DNA from: Cytophagaceae bacterium
Lineage (GTDB): Bacteria; Bacteroidota; Bacteroidia; Flavobacteriales; Flavobacteriaceae
DNA: 64,000 nucleotides
Assembly: GCA_002710685.1 (NCBI GenBank)
Contig: PALD01000054.1
Span: 62,001-126,000 of the forward strand
Reading direction: 5' to 3'
The translations under genes and the position numbers were made by a program. This document shows positions 45,151 through 52,899 of the stretch, piece after piece. Under the pieces are notes generated by a model that did no database searches, had not been told where the DNA came from, and saw only the letters and a program-made list of their open reading frames with translations. The number at the start of each line of letters is the position of its first letter. Positions within the stretch are counted from its first letter, which is position 1.

Positions 45151-45230
45151 TCTCAAAGGGGTGTTTTGATGCATATCAAGACTGAGATCATACCCATTGA
45201 ACCTGGGCGGGTAATGCTGCCAAGGGACAT
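45151..45230 (+). promoter_or_regulatory. TPP riboswitch (THI element)
   Basis: The order of conserved blocks is that of the thiamine pyrophosphate riboswitch: AAAGGGGTG, a stem TTGATGCATATCAA, CTGAGATCATACCC, TTGAACCTG, GGGTAATGCTG and CCAAGGGA. It lies 93 bases upstream of a TonB-dependent receptor on the same strand, which should be switched off when TPP is plentiful. Confidence 0.94.
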
Positions 45231-45242
45231 TTTAAGGAAGTG

Positions 45243-45266
45243 CCCGCCAATCCTGGCGGGAAGTTT
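45243..45266 (+). terminator. Riboswitch expression platform hairpin
   Basis: CCCGCCA-ATCC-TGGCGGG followed by AAGTTTTAAT, 13 bases after the aptamer and before the receptor gene. It can act as the conditional terminator of the TPP riboswitch. Confidence 0.65.
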
Positions 45267-45322
45267 TAATCAATTATCAACCTAGAATAATTGCCCCTTT
45301 TATTCGTAAAAAATTTTTACGG

Positions 45323-47542
45323 ATGAAACCTTTATTCACAACGGCGGCGGCCTTGCTCACCTGTGGGCTCTACGCACAACAAGACCCCGTGCAAGACAGC
45401 ACGGATGTAGAAAAGCTTGACGAGGTGCTCGTCAAGAGCGTGCGGGTAAATGCACAGTCTCCCATTACCTTTAGCAATGTAAAGAAAGAAGAGATAGAAG
45501 AGCGCAACCTGGGACAGGACCTGCCCATCCTATTGAATTACCTGCCCAACCTGGTCACCACATCTGATGCCGGGGCGGGAATAGGCTACACCGGTTTTCG
45601 CGTACGCGGAACAGGCAACCAGGGAATCAACGTGACCATTAACGGTATCCCTTATAATGATGCGGAGAGCCTGGGTACATTTTTTGTGAACCTCCAGGAT
45701 TTTAGCTCCTCCATACAGAGCCTGCAGTTGCAGCGCGGGGTGGGCACGAGTTCTAATGGGGGTGCAGCTTTTGGCGCAAGCCTTAACATCCTTACCGATG
45801 CCATGGGCGACAAGGCCTATGCAGAAGTGGGCGCGTCCATGGGTTCGTACAACACCCGCCGGGCAAACGTGAAATTTGGCACAGGGCTGCTCAACGACCA
45901 TTTTAACTTTTCGGGCAGGTTGTCAACCATTCAGTCTGATGGGTATATTGACAGGTCGGCCTCTGATCTTAAATCGTATTTCCTGCAAGGGTCTTATAAA
46001 GATGAGACCACTTTGATAAAGCTTATCAGCTTTGGCGGAAAAGAAATAACGCAACAGGCCTGGAACGGTATTGACCCCCAGACGCTAGCGCAAGAGGGTA
46101 GGCGGTATAACCCCATAGGTTTTCAATATGATGATGCCGGTAACCTCACGGGGTATTATGATAACCAGGTAGATAATTATGAGCAAGACCACATCCAGCT
46201 GCACTGGAACCAGAGATATGGTGGTGGCTGGTCTACTAACGTGAGTTTAAACTATACTGATGGCCGGGGCTTCTTTGAAGAATATGTTGATGATTATTAT
46301 TACAACAACATCCTCTTTGATCCCAGCCCCACATTTGATTTTATCGGCTGGCAACCCTATATGGTTGATGATGAACCTGTAGAATCTACTGACTTGATAC
46401 GCCGCCGCTGGCTGGATAATAATTATTACACGGCAAGTGCAAGCGTAAACTTTAAGGATGATAAGCTGGATTTTAATGCCGGGGTATTTGGCAGTAAGTA
46501 TAGTGGCGACCATTATGGTGAGATCACATGGGCACGCTATTTTGATCAAGATGAGGAAGCAGGCTATCGATATTATGAGGGCACGGCAGATAAGAATGAG
46601 TTTACCACCTTTGTAAAAGCAACCTATAGGTTAAATGACCAGTGGAGCTTTTTTGGGGATCTGCAGGGCAGGTTCATCACCTATGAAACAGGAGGCCTAA
46701 GTGATGATGTGCTGCCTTTTAATGTAGATGAGAGTTACTCTTTTTTTAACCCAAAAACTGGCCTTACCTACAGTATTGATGACCAGAACGATGTGTATGC
46801 CTCGTATGCACGGGCCAACCGCGAACCCAACCGCACTGATTTTGAAAACGGGGACCCACAGCCAGAACGTCTCAATGATTTTGAGCTGGGCTATCGCCAT
46901 AATGCGGCAACGACACGTTTTTATGCAAATGTATATTACATGGACTATCGCAACCAGCTTGTCTTGACAGGGGCCATCGATGACGTGGGCGCGCCCATAC
47001 GGGCTAACAGTGGCAACAGCTACCGTCTGGGTGTTGAGCTAGAAGCAGGCTTTCAGGCAGGAAGGATGCTTGCCATTTATCCCAATGTATCGCTAAGTAC
47101 AAATAAAAACAGGGATTTTTATTTTCAGCGTGATGGTGAACTGCAAAACCTGGGCAATACAAATATTAGTTATTCACCAGGCATTGTTGCGGGTAACCGT
47201 CTTGACTTTATGCCCTTTAAAAACTTTAGGGCGAGCTTGCTTTCTAAATATGTAGGAGAGCAATACCTGGGCAACATAGATGCTGCGCTTTCTAAGCTGG
47301 ATGGCTATTGTGTCAATGACATCAACATACAGTACACCCTGAATGATGTGGCTTTTGCCAAATCAATAACAATCACTGCCCTGGTGAACAATATCTTGAA
47401 TGAAAAATATATCTCAAATGGATATTTCTATACCTTTGATGATGACTTTAGCGTGCCCGGGGAGGTGACCACCGTTGAAGGTGTGGGCTATTACCCGCAG
47501 GCAACCACAAACTTCCTGGTGGGGGCGACGGTACGGTTTTGA
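45323..47542 (+). CDS. TonB-dependent receptor, predicted thiamine transporter
   Basis: A 739-residue outer-membrane beta-barrel receptor with signal peptide (ending GLYAQ), plug domain (ILLNYLPNLVTTSDAG, GFRVRGTGNQGINVTINGIPYND, LQRGVGTSSNGGAAFG) and barrel ending in an aromatic strand with terminal Phe (GATVRF). No N-terminal carboxypeptidase-like domain and no SusD partner, so it is a small-solute receptor. Thiamine or a thiamine compound as substrate follows from the TPP riboswitch in its leader and from the analogous riboswitch-controlled receptors of Bacteroides; it is not visible in the protein itself. Confidence 0.9.
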   Translation: MKPLFTTAAALLTCGLYAQQDPVQDSTDVEKLDEVLVKSVRVNAQSPITFSNVKKEEIEERNLGQDLPILLNYLPNLVTTSDAGAGIGYTGFRVRGTGNQGINVTINGIPYNDAESLGTFFVNLQDFSSSIQSLQLQRGVGTSSNGGAAFGASLNILTDAMGDKAYAEVGASMGSYNTRRANVKFGTGLLNDHFNFSGRLSTIQSDGYIDRSASDLKSYFLQGSYKDETTLIKLISFGGKEITQQAWNGIDPQTLAQEGRRYNPIGFQYDDAGNLTGYYDNQVDNYEQDHIQLHWNQRYGGGWSTNVSLNYTDGRGFFEEYVDDYYYNNILFDPSPTFDFIGWQPYMVDDEPVESTDLIRRRWLDNNYYTASASVNFKDDKLDFNAGVFGSKYSGDHYGEITWARYFDQDEEAGYRYYEGTADKNEFTTFVKATYRLNDQWSFFGDLQGRFITYETGGLSDDVLPFNVDESYSFFNPKTGLTYSIDDQNDVYASYARANREPNRTDFENGDPQPERLNDFELGYRHNAATTRFYANVYYMDYRNQLVLTGAIDDVGAPIRANSGNSYRLGVELEAGFQAGRMLAIYPNVSLSTNKNRDFYFQRDGELQNLGNTNISYSPGIVAGNRLDFMPFKNFRASLLSKYVGEQYLGNIDAALSKLDGYCVNDINIQYTLNDVAFAKSITITALVNNILNEKYISNGYFYTFDDDFSVPGEVTTVEGVGYYPQATTNFLVGATVRF

Positions 47543-47546
47543 TCAT

Positions 47547-47563
47547 TTTGGCTTAAAGCCAAA
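47547..47563. repeat. Dispersed palindrome TTTGGC-TTAAA-GCCAAA
   Basis: Intergenic copy just after the receptor stop codon. Confidence 0.8.
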
Positions 47564-47574
47564 GTAAAACCTAT

Positions 47575-47603
47575 AAAGGTCTTGGTTTGCCCCAAGGCCT
47601 TTT
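47575..47603 (+). terminator. Terminator after the TonB-dependent receptor
   Basis: AAAGGTCTTGG ... CCAAGGCCTTT stem with one G-T pair, followed by TTTT. Confidence 0.8.
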
Positions 47604-48023
47604 TTAATTTGAAACGGTTATGATGTTCCCGCTCACCGAAGTCCTGTAAGCTAGCAGCGCATATTGCATATCCTCACCCACGGCAAGCCCGTTGTAGAGG
47701 TTGTAGGTGGTATCCTCGCACCCGCAGGTCACCTCCACACCGTCACGCACCATGGTGGAGCAGTCATTGGGCTCGTGGTTAGGGTCGCTTGCTTCCCAGG
47801 CCAAGACTCCAGAGCCGGTATTGATAATAAAAATACCACGCACCCCGGCATTGGGAAAATATGCGGCATTGCCCGCAAACTGAAGGTTGCTGTATTGAGG
47901 TAGGTTTGTATTGACACTAACGCTAAAACTGATGGAGGGGAGATATTGATTGCTCTGCCTTGCATCGTCAGACGAGCATGAGAGTAATGCGAGGGTAAAA
48001 AATAGCAAAACAAGCTTTTTCAT
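47604..48023 (-). CDS. Lipoprotein with degenerate Rieske-like domain
   Basis: A 139-residue predicted lipoprotein (lipobox ALLSC). The fold-like order LQFAGNAAYFP, GIFIINTGSG, ASDPNHEPNDC and VTCGCEDTTYNLYNG follows Rieske proteins, but the C-x-H / C-x2-H cluster ligands are not kept (box 1 reads DPNH, box 2 CGCED). It is thus probably a cluster-free Rieske-fold protein, an assignment I hold with moderate confidence. The function is unknown. Confidence 0.6.
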   Translation of the reverse strand: MKKLVLLFFTLALLSCSSDDARQSNQYLPSISFSVSVNTNLPQYSNLQFAGNAAYFPNAGVRGIFIINTGSGVLAWEASDPNHEPNDCSTMVRDGVEVTCGCEDTTYNLYNGLAVGEDMQYALLAYRTSVSGNIITVSN

Positions 48024-48101
48024 GGTGGTTGTTAGGGGTTTTCAGGTTGTGAATTTATGACAATTTACAGCAGATAATTAATAATTTCGTATATTAGCAG
48101 T

Positions 48102-48176
48102 ATGAAATCCCGTTCTAAAATGGGATTTTTTGTGTTTATACCACAACGCCAAGTTTTTCAATTGGCAGAAAAATAA
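48102..48176 (+). other. 24-codon frame with hairpin in the greA leader
   Basis: An ATG at 48102 opens a 24-codon frame ending at 48176, 60 bases before greA. Inside it lies AAATCCC ... GGGATTT followed by TTT (48105-48131), which resembles a terminator, with the near-consensus TATATTAG shortly upstream. This could be an attenuated leader or an sRNA; a chance frame is equally possible. Confidence 0.35.
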
Positions 48177-48235
48177 AATCACAAAGTCAAAACGAAACGA
48201 TAGGGCACTTAGTGTGCCGTTTAAATAATGAAGTC

Positions 48236-48712
48236 ATGAGCAAAGTATCTTACTACACCGCAGAGGGATTGAAGAAATTGAAAGATGAGCTCAATCATCT
48301 CAAGGATGTTGAACGTCCCAAGGCCTCAAATGCAATTGCCGAGGCGAGGGACAAGGGAGATTTAAGTGAAAACGCAGAATATGATGCTGCAAAAGAAGCA
48401 CAGGGCATGCTTGAAATGCGTATTTCACAACTGGAAGAAACCGTGGCAAATGCCCGTATCATCGATGAGAGCCAGCTGGATACAAGCAAGGTCCTCGTGC
48501 ACAGTACCGTGAAGATAAAGAACCAGACAAACGGTATGGAAATGAAATATAAACTCGTGGCACAAAGCGAGGCAGACCTTAAAACGGGCAAGATATCAGT
48601 AGATTCACCCATAGGCAAAGGCCTTCTGGGCAAGCAGGTGGGCGATGTTGCAGAAATAAGCGTGCCCAATGGCACCATGAAGTTTGACATTCTTGAAATT
48701 ACAAGAGACTAG
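48236..48712 (+). CDS. greA: Transcription elongation factor GreA
   Basis: Rescues backtracked RNA polymerase by stimulating transcript cleavage. The 158-residue protein has the coiled-coil with acidic tip (EARDKGDLSENAEYDAAKEAQ, quoted only in part) and the C-terminal FKBP-like domain (SPIGKGLLGKQVGDVAEI). ATG 48236 (MSKVSYY) is the normal start; eight upstream codons are spurious. Followed by the HIT gene two bases later. Confidence 0.97.
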   Translation: MSKVSYYTAEGLKKLKDELNHLKDVERPKASNAIAEARDKGDLSENAEYDAAKEAQGMLEMRISQLEETVANARIIDESQLDTSKVLVHSTVKIKNQTNGMEMKYKLVAQSEADLKTGKISVDSPIGKGLLGKQVGDVAEISVPNGTMKFDILEITRD

Positions 48713-48714
48713 GC

Positions 48715-49104
48715 ATGGCTTCTATATTCACCAAGATTATCAATGGCGAAATACCCGGGCACATCGTTGCCGAGGATGACGGGCATATCGCGATACTGGA
48801 TATCAATCCCAATGCTAAAGGGCATACGCTTTGCATTCCTAAAAAAGAAGTGAACAAGCTCTTTGACCTTACCGAAGAAGATTATATTGACCTGATGCGT
48901 TTTTCCCGCAAGGTTGCCCTTGCACTGGAGAAGACCGTATCATGCCAGCGCATAGGAGTTTCTGTGATAGGGCTTGAAGTTCCCCATGTACATGTACACT
49001 TGATACCCTTGAACAGCATGGAAGATGCGCGCTTCTTGAGCAAGACATCCATGTCCCAGGATGCGTTGGCTGCGTTGGCTAAAGAAATCAACGCAAACCT
49101 CTAG
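48715..49104 (+). CDS. HIT family nucleotide hydrolase
   Basis: A 129-residue histidine-triad protein with the start SIFTKIINGEIPGHIVAEDD and the catalytic triad HVHVHLIPL. Such HINT-like proteins hydrolyse AMP-linked nucleotides. Coupled to greA (two-base gap), a frequent pairing in Flavobacteriaceae. Its end overlaps the convergent gene by four bases. Confidence 0.95.
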   Translation: MASIFTKIINGEIPGHIVAEDDGHIAILDINPNAKGHTLCIPKKEVNKLFDLTEEDYIDLMRFSRKVALALEKTVSCQRIGVSVIGLEVPHVHVHLIPLNSMEDARFLSKTSMSQDALAALAKEINANL

Positions 49105-49454
49105 GCCGGCTGCATTTTATAGATAAGTATGGCCACGGCGATGCCCACCAGGGCAATGCCCAGTAGGATCATGCCCGCCAGGGGCTTTAGTTTGTAGTAG
49201 GGTCTTGGTAATGCTGCAAGTTTGCGGTTGTAATCATACACCCGTTCAATATCATCTGTCCACTGGCTGGGATAAATCGTGTTGTTACATACTGAGCAGT
49301 GCAGCTCTGTCTTGATGTCTTTTGTGGATTTTTTGACAAAAGCGCTTTCATCATGGCGTTGCAAAAAGGTAAAGGCAAGACCTTCGTTAGAAAAGCACTC
49401 TGGGCAGTTGTTGTTCAATTTACCTTCCCAGTATTTTTTATAAACAGATTTCAT
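49101..49454 (-). CDS. Hypothetical zinc-ribbon membrane protein
   Basis: A 117-residue protein with two CxxC pairs (CPEC near residue 17 and CSVC near 53) able to bind one zinc, and a C-terminal membrane helix (AGMILLGIALVGIAVAILIY). No named family recognised. It may be an anchored small cytoplasmic zinc-ribbon protein. Convergent with the HIT gene. Confidence 0.75.
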   Translation of the reverse strand: MKSVYKKYWEGKLNNNCPECFSNEGLAFTFLQRHDESAFVKKSTKDIKTELHCSVCNNTIYPSQWTDDIERVYDYNRKLAALPRPYYKLKPLAGMILLGIALVGIAVAILIYKMQPA

Positions 49455-49508
49455 GATAGAGGGATAACTTAGGGTATAACGGGATTTTTTCCGTGGGATT
49501 ACCTTGAT

Positions 49509-50084
49509 TCAAAAAATTGTAAGTGCAGCATGTTGCAGGAGCAATAAGGTCTTTGCATCCTTGATGAGGTGCTTTTTCATCATGTGCTTGATTTCGGCAT
49601 AGGTATATTCCACAACCTTAATATCTTCATTTTCTTCATCAAGCCCACCTCCTTCTGAGACTTTTTCATGTTCGGTATACGGGGCGATAAAGCCATGGAT
49701 TTTTTCGGTCATGGCACCGGGGCTGCTATAAACCTCAAAGACTTTTGTGGCGTGGGGGAGCCGGTAACCTGTCTCTTCCTCTATTTCCCTCAATATTCCC
49801 GCTTCCGCGGAAGCGTCTTCGAGAATTCCGGCGCAAGCCTCAAGAATAAATGCATCTTCTTTATTATTTGACCATACCGGCATCCTGAACTGCTGCGTGA
49901 GGATTACCGTTTCTTTATCTGAATTATAGAGTAAACAGGCCACGGCATCAGGCCTAAAATAGGCTTCGCGGTCCATGTGGTTCCAGGAGCCGTCCATGGC
50001 CTGGTAGTCATAGCTTATCTTTTTAAGTGGCACCCAGTCATCAGAGAGGGTCTCTTCAACCACGTTCTTGAGCTTATATGTCAT
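49509..50084 (-). CDS. NUDIX hydrolase (GDP-mannose/ADP-ribose pyrophosphatase type)
   Basis: A 191-residue cytoplasmic hydrolase. The Nudix box ends in the canonical REIEEETGY, with the metal-binding glutamates intact, but its first half reads GILEDASAEAGIL: it is one residue shorter than the standard box, and the first conserved Glu is replaced. This half is encoded by the dispersed palindrome at 49801-49814. The order of elements, with VILTQQFRMPV and LEACAG, fits the NudK-like group. The 3' end of the next gene's frame overlaps its start by 11 bases. Confidence 0.9.
   Translation of the reverse strand: MTYKLKNVVEETLSDDWVPLKKISYDYQAMDGSWNHMDREAYFRPDAVACLLYNSDKETVILTQQFRMPVWSNNKEDAFILEACAGILEDASAEAGILREIEEETGYRLPHATKVFEVYSSPGAMTEKIHGFIAPYTEHEKVSEGGGLDEENEDIKVVEYTYAEIKHMMKKHLIKDAKTLLLLQHAALTIF
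49801..49814. repeat. Dispersed palindrome GCTTCCGCGGAAGC inside the Nudix box
   Basis: Perfect 14 bp palindrome read on the minus strand as Ala-Ser-Ala-Glu-Ala. Confidence 0.85.
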
Positions 50085-51288
50085 TTTTTATCAATTTTAG
50101 GGCAACCTGAAAGGTCGTGCCTTTTCCCGGGTCACTCTTAAGGACCTTGATATTGCCGTTGTGGTACTTGTCAATAATGCGTTTGGCAAGTGAAAGGCCC
50201 AGGCCCCAGCCGCGTTTTTTTGTGGTGTACCCTGGCTGAAATACCTTTTTATAGTTTTTCTTGGGGATGCCCTTGCCTGTATCGCTGACCTGTATGAGCA
50301 CATTGCGGGGCTCGCGTTTTATGACCAGCTTGATGGTGCCCTTTCCCTTCATGGCATCTATTCCGTTTTTTACGAGGTTTTCAATCGTCCAGCCATAGAG
50401 TTCGCGGTTGAGCATGACCATTAGATCTCCCTGGGGGACGTCTATTTTAAACTGTACCAGCTTTGAGCTCCTTTTTGCCAGGTAGTCAAACGCGGCCTGT
50501 GTTTCTTCAATAATGTCGTAGGGTTCTAGGACGGGTACGCTGCCTATTTTGCTAAATCTGCCGGTGATGGTCTTGAGCCTGTCTATGTCCTTGTTTATTT
50601 CTTCAATATATTCCGGGTCAATGTTTTCGGTCTTTAGAATTTCGGTCCATCCCACGAGTGAAGAGAGCGGCGTTCCTATTTGGTGCGCGGTCTCTTTTGC
50701 CATGCCCGCCCAGAGTAGATTTTGCTCACTGGCCTTTGAAGAGGTGTACACAAAATAAATGACGGCCGCAAAGAGTATCATCACGATGATGAGTGCAAAG
50801 GGAAAATAGACCAGCTGGGTTATTATGGTAGAATCTTTGTAATAGGCCATCTGTACCTCATCATCATAGACCTGTATGGGCACGGGTTCATTTTCGGTGG
50901 CCATTTCCTGCATCAGGTTGCGCACTTTAGTTGAATCTTGCAGGATTTCATCAGGGATGTTAAGGCTGTTGAGGATAGTGCCTTTTCCATCTGTGACGAT
51001 AATGGGTATTGAAGTGTTTTTCTGGCTTATGAGCCCTATCAAATCAGTATTTGCGCTAAAGTCACCATGCAGGGGTATCTCATTGAGTGCCTTGAGGGAT
51101 GAGGCCCATATCTCCATGCGCTCGCGCTCTGATTTTTTAAGGTGATCAAAGAATATGGATACATTCCACAGGATCAATCCTGTAATGATCAAGGCAGAAA
51201 TAATGATAAACCATCGCGAAAAACGCTGGTCTGGACGAAACTTCATAGGGTTTCTTGGTTTCATGTAAAATAATGAATTTCTTTCCAA
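50074..51288 (-). CDS. Sensor histidine kinase
   Basis: A 404-residue inner-membrane kinase: membrane helices near 27-42 and 160-181 with a small extracytoplasmic sensor between, HisKA-like H-box with H202 in KETAHQIGTPLSSLVGW, and HATPase_c with NLVKNGIDAM, DTGKGIPKK and GWGLGLSLAKRI. No response regulator adjoins it. Alternative starts at Met9 or Met15 are possible; the earlier residues are not conserved in my reading. It overlaps the NUDIX gene by 11 bases. Confidence 0.92.
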   Translation of the reverse strand: MERNSLFYMKPRNPMKFRPDQRFSRWFIIISALIITGLILWNVSIFFDHLKKSERERMEIWASSLKALNEIPLHGDFSANTDLIGLISQKNTSIPIIVTDGKGTILNSLNIPDEILQDSTKVRNLMQEMATENEPVPIQVYDDEVQMAYYKDSTIITQLVYFPFALIIVMILFAAVIYFVYTSSKASEQNLLWAGMAKETAHQIGTPLSSLVGWTEILKTENIDPEYIEEINKDIDRLKTITGRFSKIGSVPVLEPYDIIEETQAAFDYLAKRSSKLVQFKIDVPQGDLMVMLNRELYGWTIENLVKNGIDAMKGKGTIKLVIKREPRNVLIQVSDTGKGIPKKNYKKVFQPGYTTKKRGWGLGLSLAKRIIDKYHNGNIKVLKSDPGKGTTFQVALKLIKNDI

Positions 51289-51307
51289 ATTATTGTTTGC
51301 CTACCGG

Positions 51308-51338
51308 TTTAAAGTAAGTCTTCATATGATTACCTTTG
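51308..51338 (+). promoter_or_regulatory. Near-consensus promoter of the flavin reductase gene
   Basis: TTTA (51308-51311), 19 bases, TACCTTTG (51331-51338), 18 bases before the ATG. Confidence 0.6.
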
Positions 51339-51356
51339 TGAAAAGTTAAGTTTACA

Positions 51357-52229
51357 ATGTTGACGATTGACCCTAAAGAAGTTTCTACAGGTAAGGTGCA
51401 TCATTATTTGTTGGGGGCCGTAGGTCCCAGGCCCATTTGTTTTGCAAGTACCATGGACCTTGAGGGTAACGCAAACCTGTCGCCTTTTAGTTTTTTTAAT
51501 TGTTTCAGTGCAAACCCGCCCATACTTGTTTTTTCAGTGGCCCGGCGCGTGAGGGACAATACCACAAAACATACATTGCACAATGTACGGGAGACGGGTG
51601 AAGTTGTCGTGAACATCGTGAATTACAGTATTGTACAGCAAATGTCACTGGCCAGTACAGAATATCCAGATGGCGTTGACGAATTTTTAAAGGCAGGACT
51701 CACCAAGGTCAAGTCTGACCTTGTAAAACCTTTTAGGGTCAAGGAGTCGCCCGTGCAGCTGGAGTGCAAGGTAAAAGAGGTAATGGCCATGGGTGATGAG
51801 GCCGGTGCGGGCAACCTCATCATATGTGAGGTGGTAAAGATGCACATAAGCAGGGATGTACTGGATGATGAGGGAGCTATAGACCAGCATAAAATAGACC
51901 AGGTAGCCCGTATGGGCGGTAACTGGTACACCCGGGCAAACCAGGGCATGTTTGAAGTGCCAAAACCACTTCATAACCTAGGTATGGGGGTAGATAAAAT
52001 CCCTGACGAAATACGGTTGAGCACCATTTTAACAGGTAATGACCTGGGCAAACTGGGCAATGTCGAGCAACTGCCAGAGGAAGGCATGATCAAGGAGTTC
52101 ATGCGAGAGAGATGGGAAGAACTTGATATGGTCGCCACGGGAGACCGTCAACGTATTCACCGCAGGGCGCAAGAGTACCTACATGAAGATAGGGTGGATG
52201 AGGCCTGGAAGCTCTTACTGGCAAAATAA
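51357..52229 (+). CDS. Flavin reductase family (FMN-binding split barrel) protein
   Basis: A 290-residue protein with the flavin-reductase-like domain: GAVGPRPICFASTMD, NLSPFSFFNCFSANPPILVFS, NTLHNVRETGEVVVNI (approximate block), and a C-terminal extension with a helical end. Such proteins bind FMN and reduce it with NAD(P)H or act on other substrates; the partner is unknown. ATG start with a well-placed promoter box. DUF3127 follows 30 bases later. Confidence 0.88.
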   Translation: MLTIDPKEVSTGKVHHYLLGAVGPRPICFASTMDLEGNANLSPFSFFNCFSANPPILVFSVARRVRDNTTKHTLHNVRETGEVVVNIVNYSIVQQMSLASTEYPDGVDEFLKAGLTKVKSDLVKPFRVKESPVQLECKVKEVMAMGDEAGAGNLIICEVVKMHISRDVLDDEGAIDQHKIDQVARMGGNWYTRANQGMFEVPKPLHNLGMGVDKIPDEIRLSTILTGNDLGKLGNVEQLPEEGMIKEFMRERWEELDMVATGDRQRIHRRAQEYLHEDRVDEAWKLLLAK

Positions 52230-52259
52230 AAAGCATTATAATCAAGAAAAGTAGATACA

Positions 52260-52637
52260 ATGGAAGTACAAGGTAAAATCAAAGTAAAGGGAGAAACACA
52301 GACCTTCGGGAGTAATGGATTTCGCAAACGCGAACTTGTGATTACCACAGAGGAACAATACCCGCAATTCCTGAACATTGAATTCGTACAGGACAAGACA
52401 GGCCTTCTTGACAGCTTTCAAGTAGGGCAAAACGTAAAGATAGGCATCAATCTACGCGGTAGGGAATGGGTAAGCCCACAGGGGGAAACTAAATATTTCA
52501 ACACCATACAAGGATGGAAGATCGAGAGCCTGCAACCACAGGATTCTGGTCAAGGAATGCCTCCCGTACCACCAGCTGACCAGTTTGAACCAGCATCAGA
52601 CTTTAATGATGAAGACCACGACGACCTCCCTTTTTAA
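52260..52637 (+). CDS. DUF3127 protein with SSB-like C-terminal tip
   Basis: A 125-residue protein of DUF3127: MEVQGKIKVKGETQTFGS, FRKRELVITTEEQYPQ, FLNIEFVQDK, and GREWVSPQGETKYFNTIQ. The pattern is that of an OB-fold. The Pro/Asp-rich tail ends in DHDDLPF, the same acidic tip that SSB (DDDLPF) uses to recruit repair proteins. A single-strand DNA-related role is therefore suggested but not shown. Confidence 0.85.
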   Translation: MEVQGKIKVKGETQTFGSNGFRKRELVITTEEQYPQFLNIEFVQDKTGLLDSFQVGQNVKIGINLRGREWVSPQGETKYFNTIQGWKIESLQPQDSGQGMPPVPPADQFEPASDFNDEDHDDLPF

Positions 52638-52658
52638 AAGGTAATCAACTAATAATCA

Positions 52659-52692
52659 AGGCCTGATGAATGTTTTTTCATCAGGCTTTTTT
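52659..52692 (+). terminator. Terminator after DUF3127
   Basis: GCCTGATGAA ... TTCATCAGGC followed by TTTTTT, 23 bases after the stop. Confidence 0.87.
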
Positions 52693-52764
52693 ACTTTTAC
52701 AGTGTGGTGAAAGAGAAAAAAGCCTTCTTGCGGTTGCAAAAAAGCTTTTTATTTGGTTTTAGGT

Positions 52765-52822
52765 TAACCTATTCAATAAACTAAAAAAGCAATGATGAAC
52801 AAAAATTATTTCAAATAGGTTA
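52765..52822. repeat. Spaced inverted repeat TAACCTATT ... AATAGGTTA
   Basis: Two 9-base arms 40 bases apart in the 262-base AT-rich gap between DUF3127 and aat. The gap holds no other recognisable feature besides the terminator. The arms might be a regulator site pair or chance. Confidence 0.35.
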
Positions 52823-52899
52823 CTTTAAATTTCATCAAAAAAAACAACAATACCCATAACTTTTACTCTTTTAACAGTTTAATTTTCACGATAAAGTAA

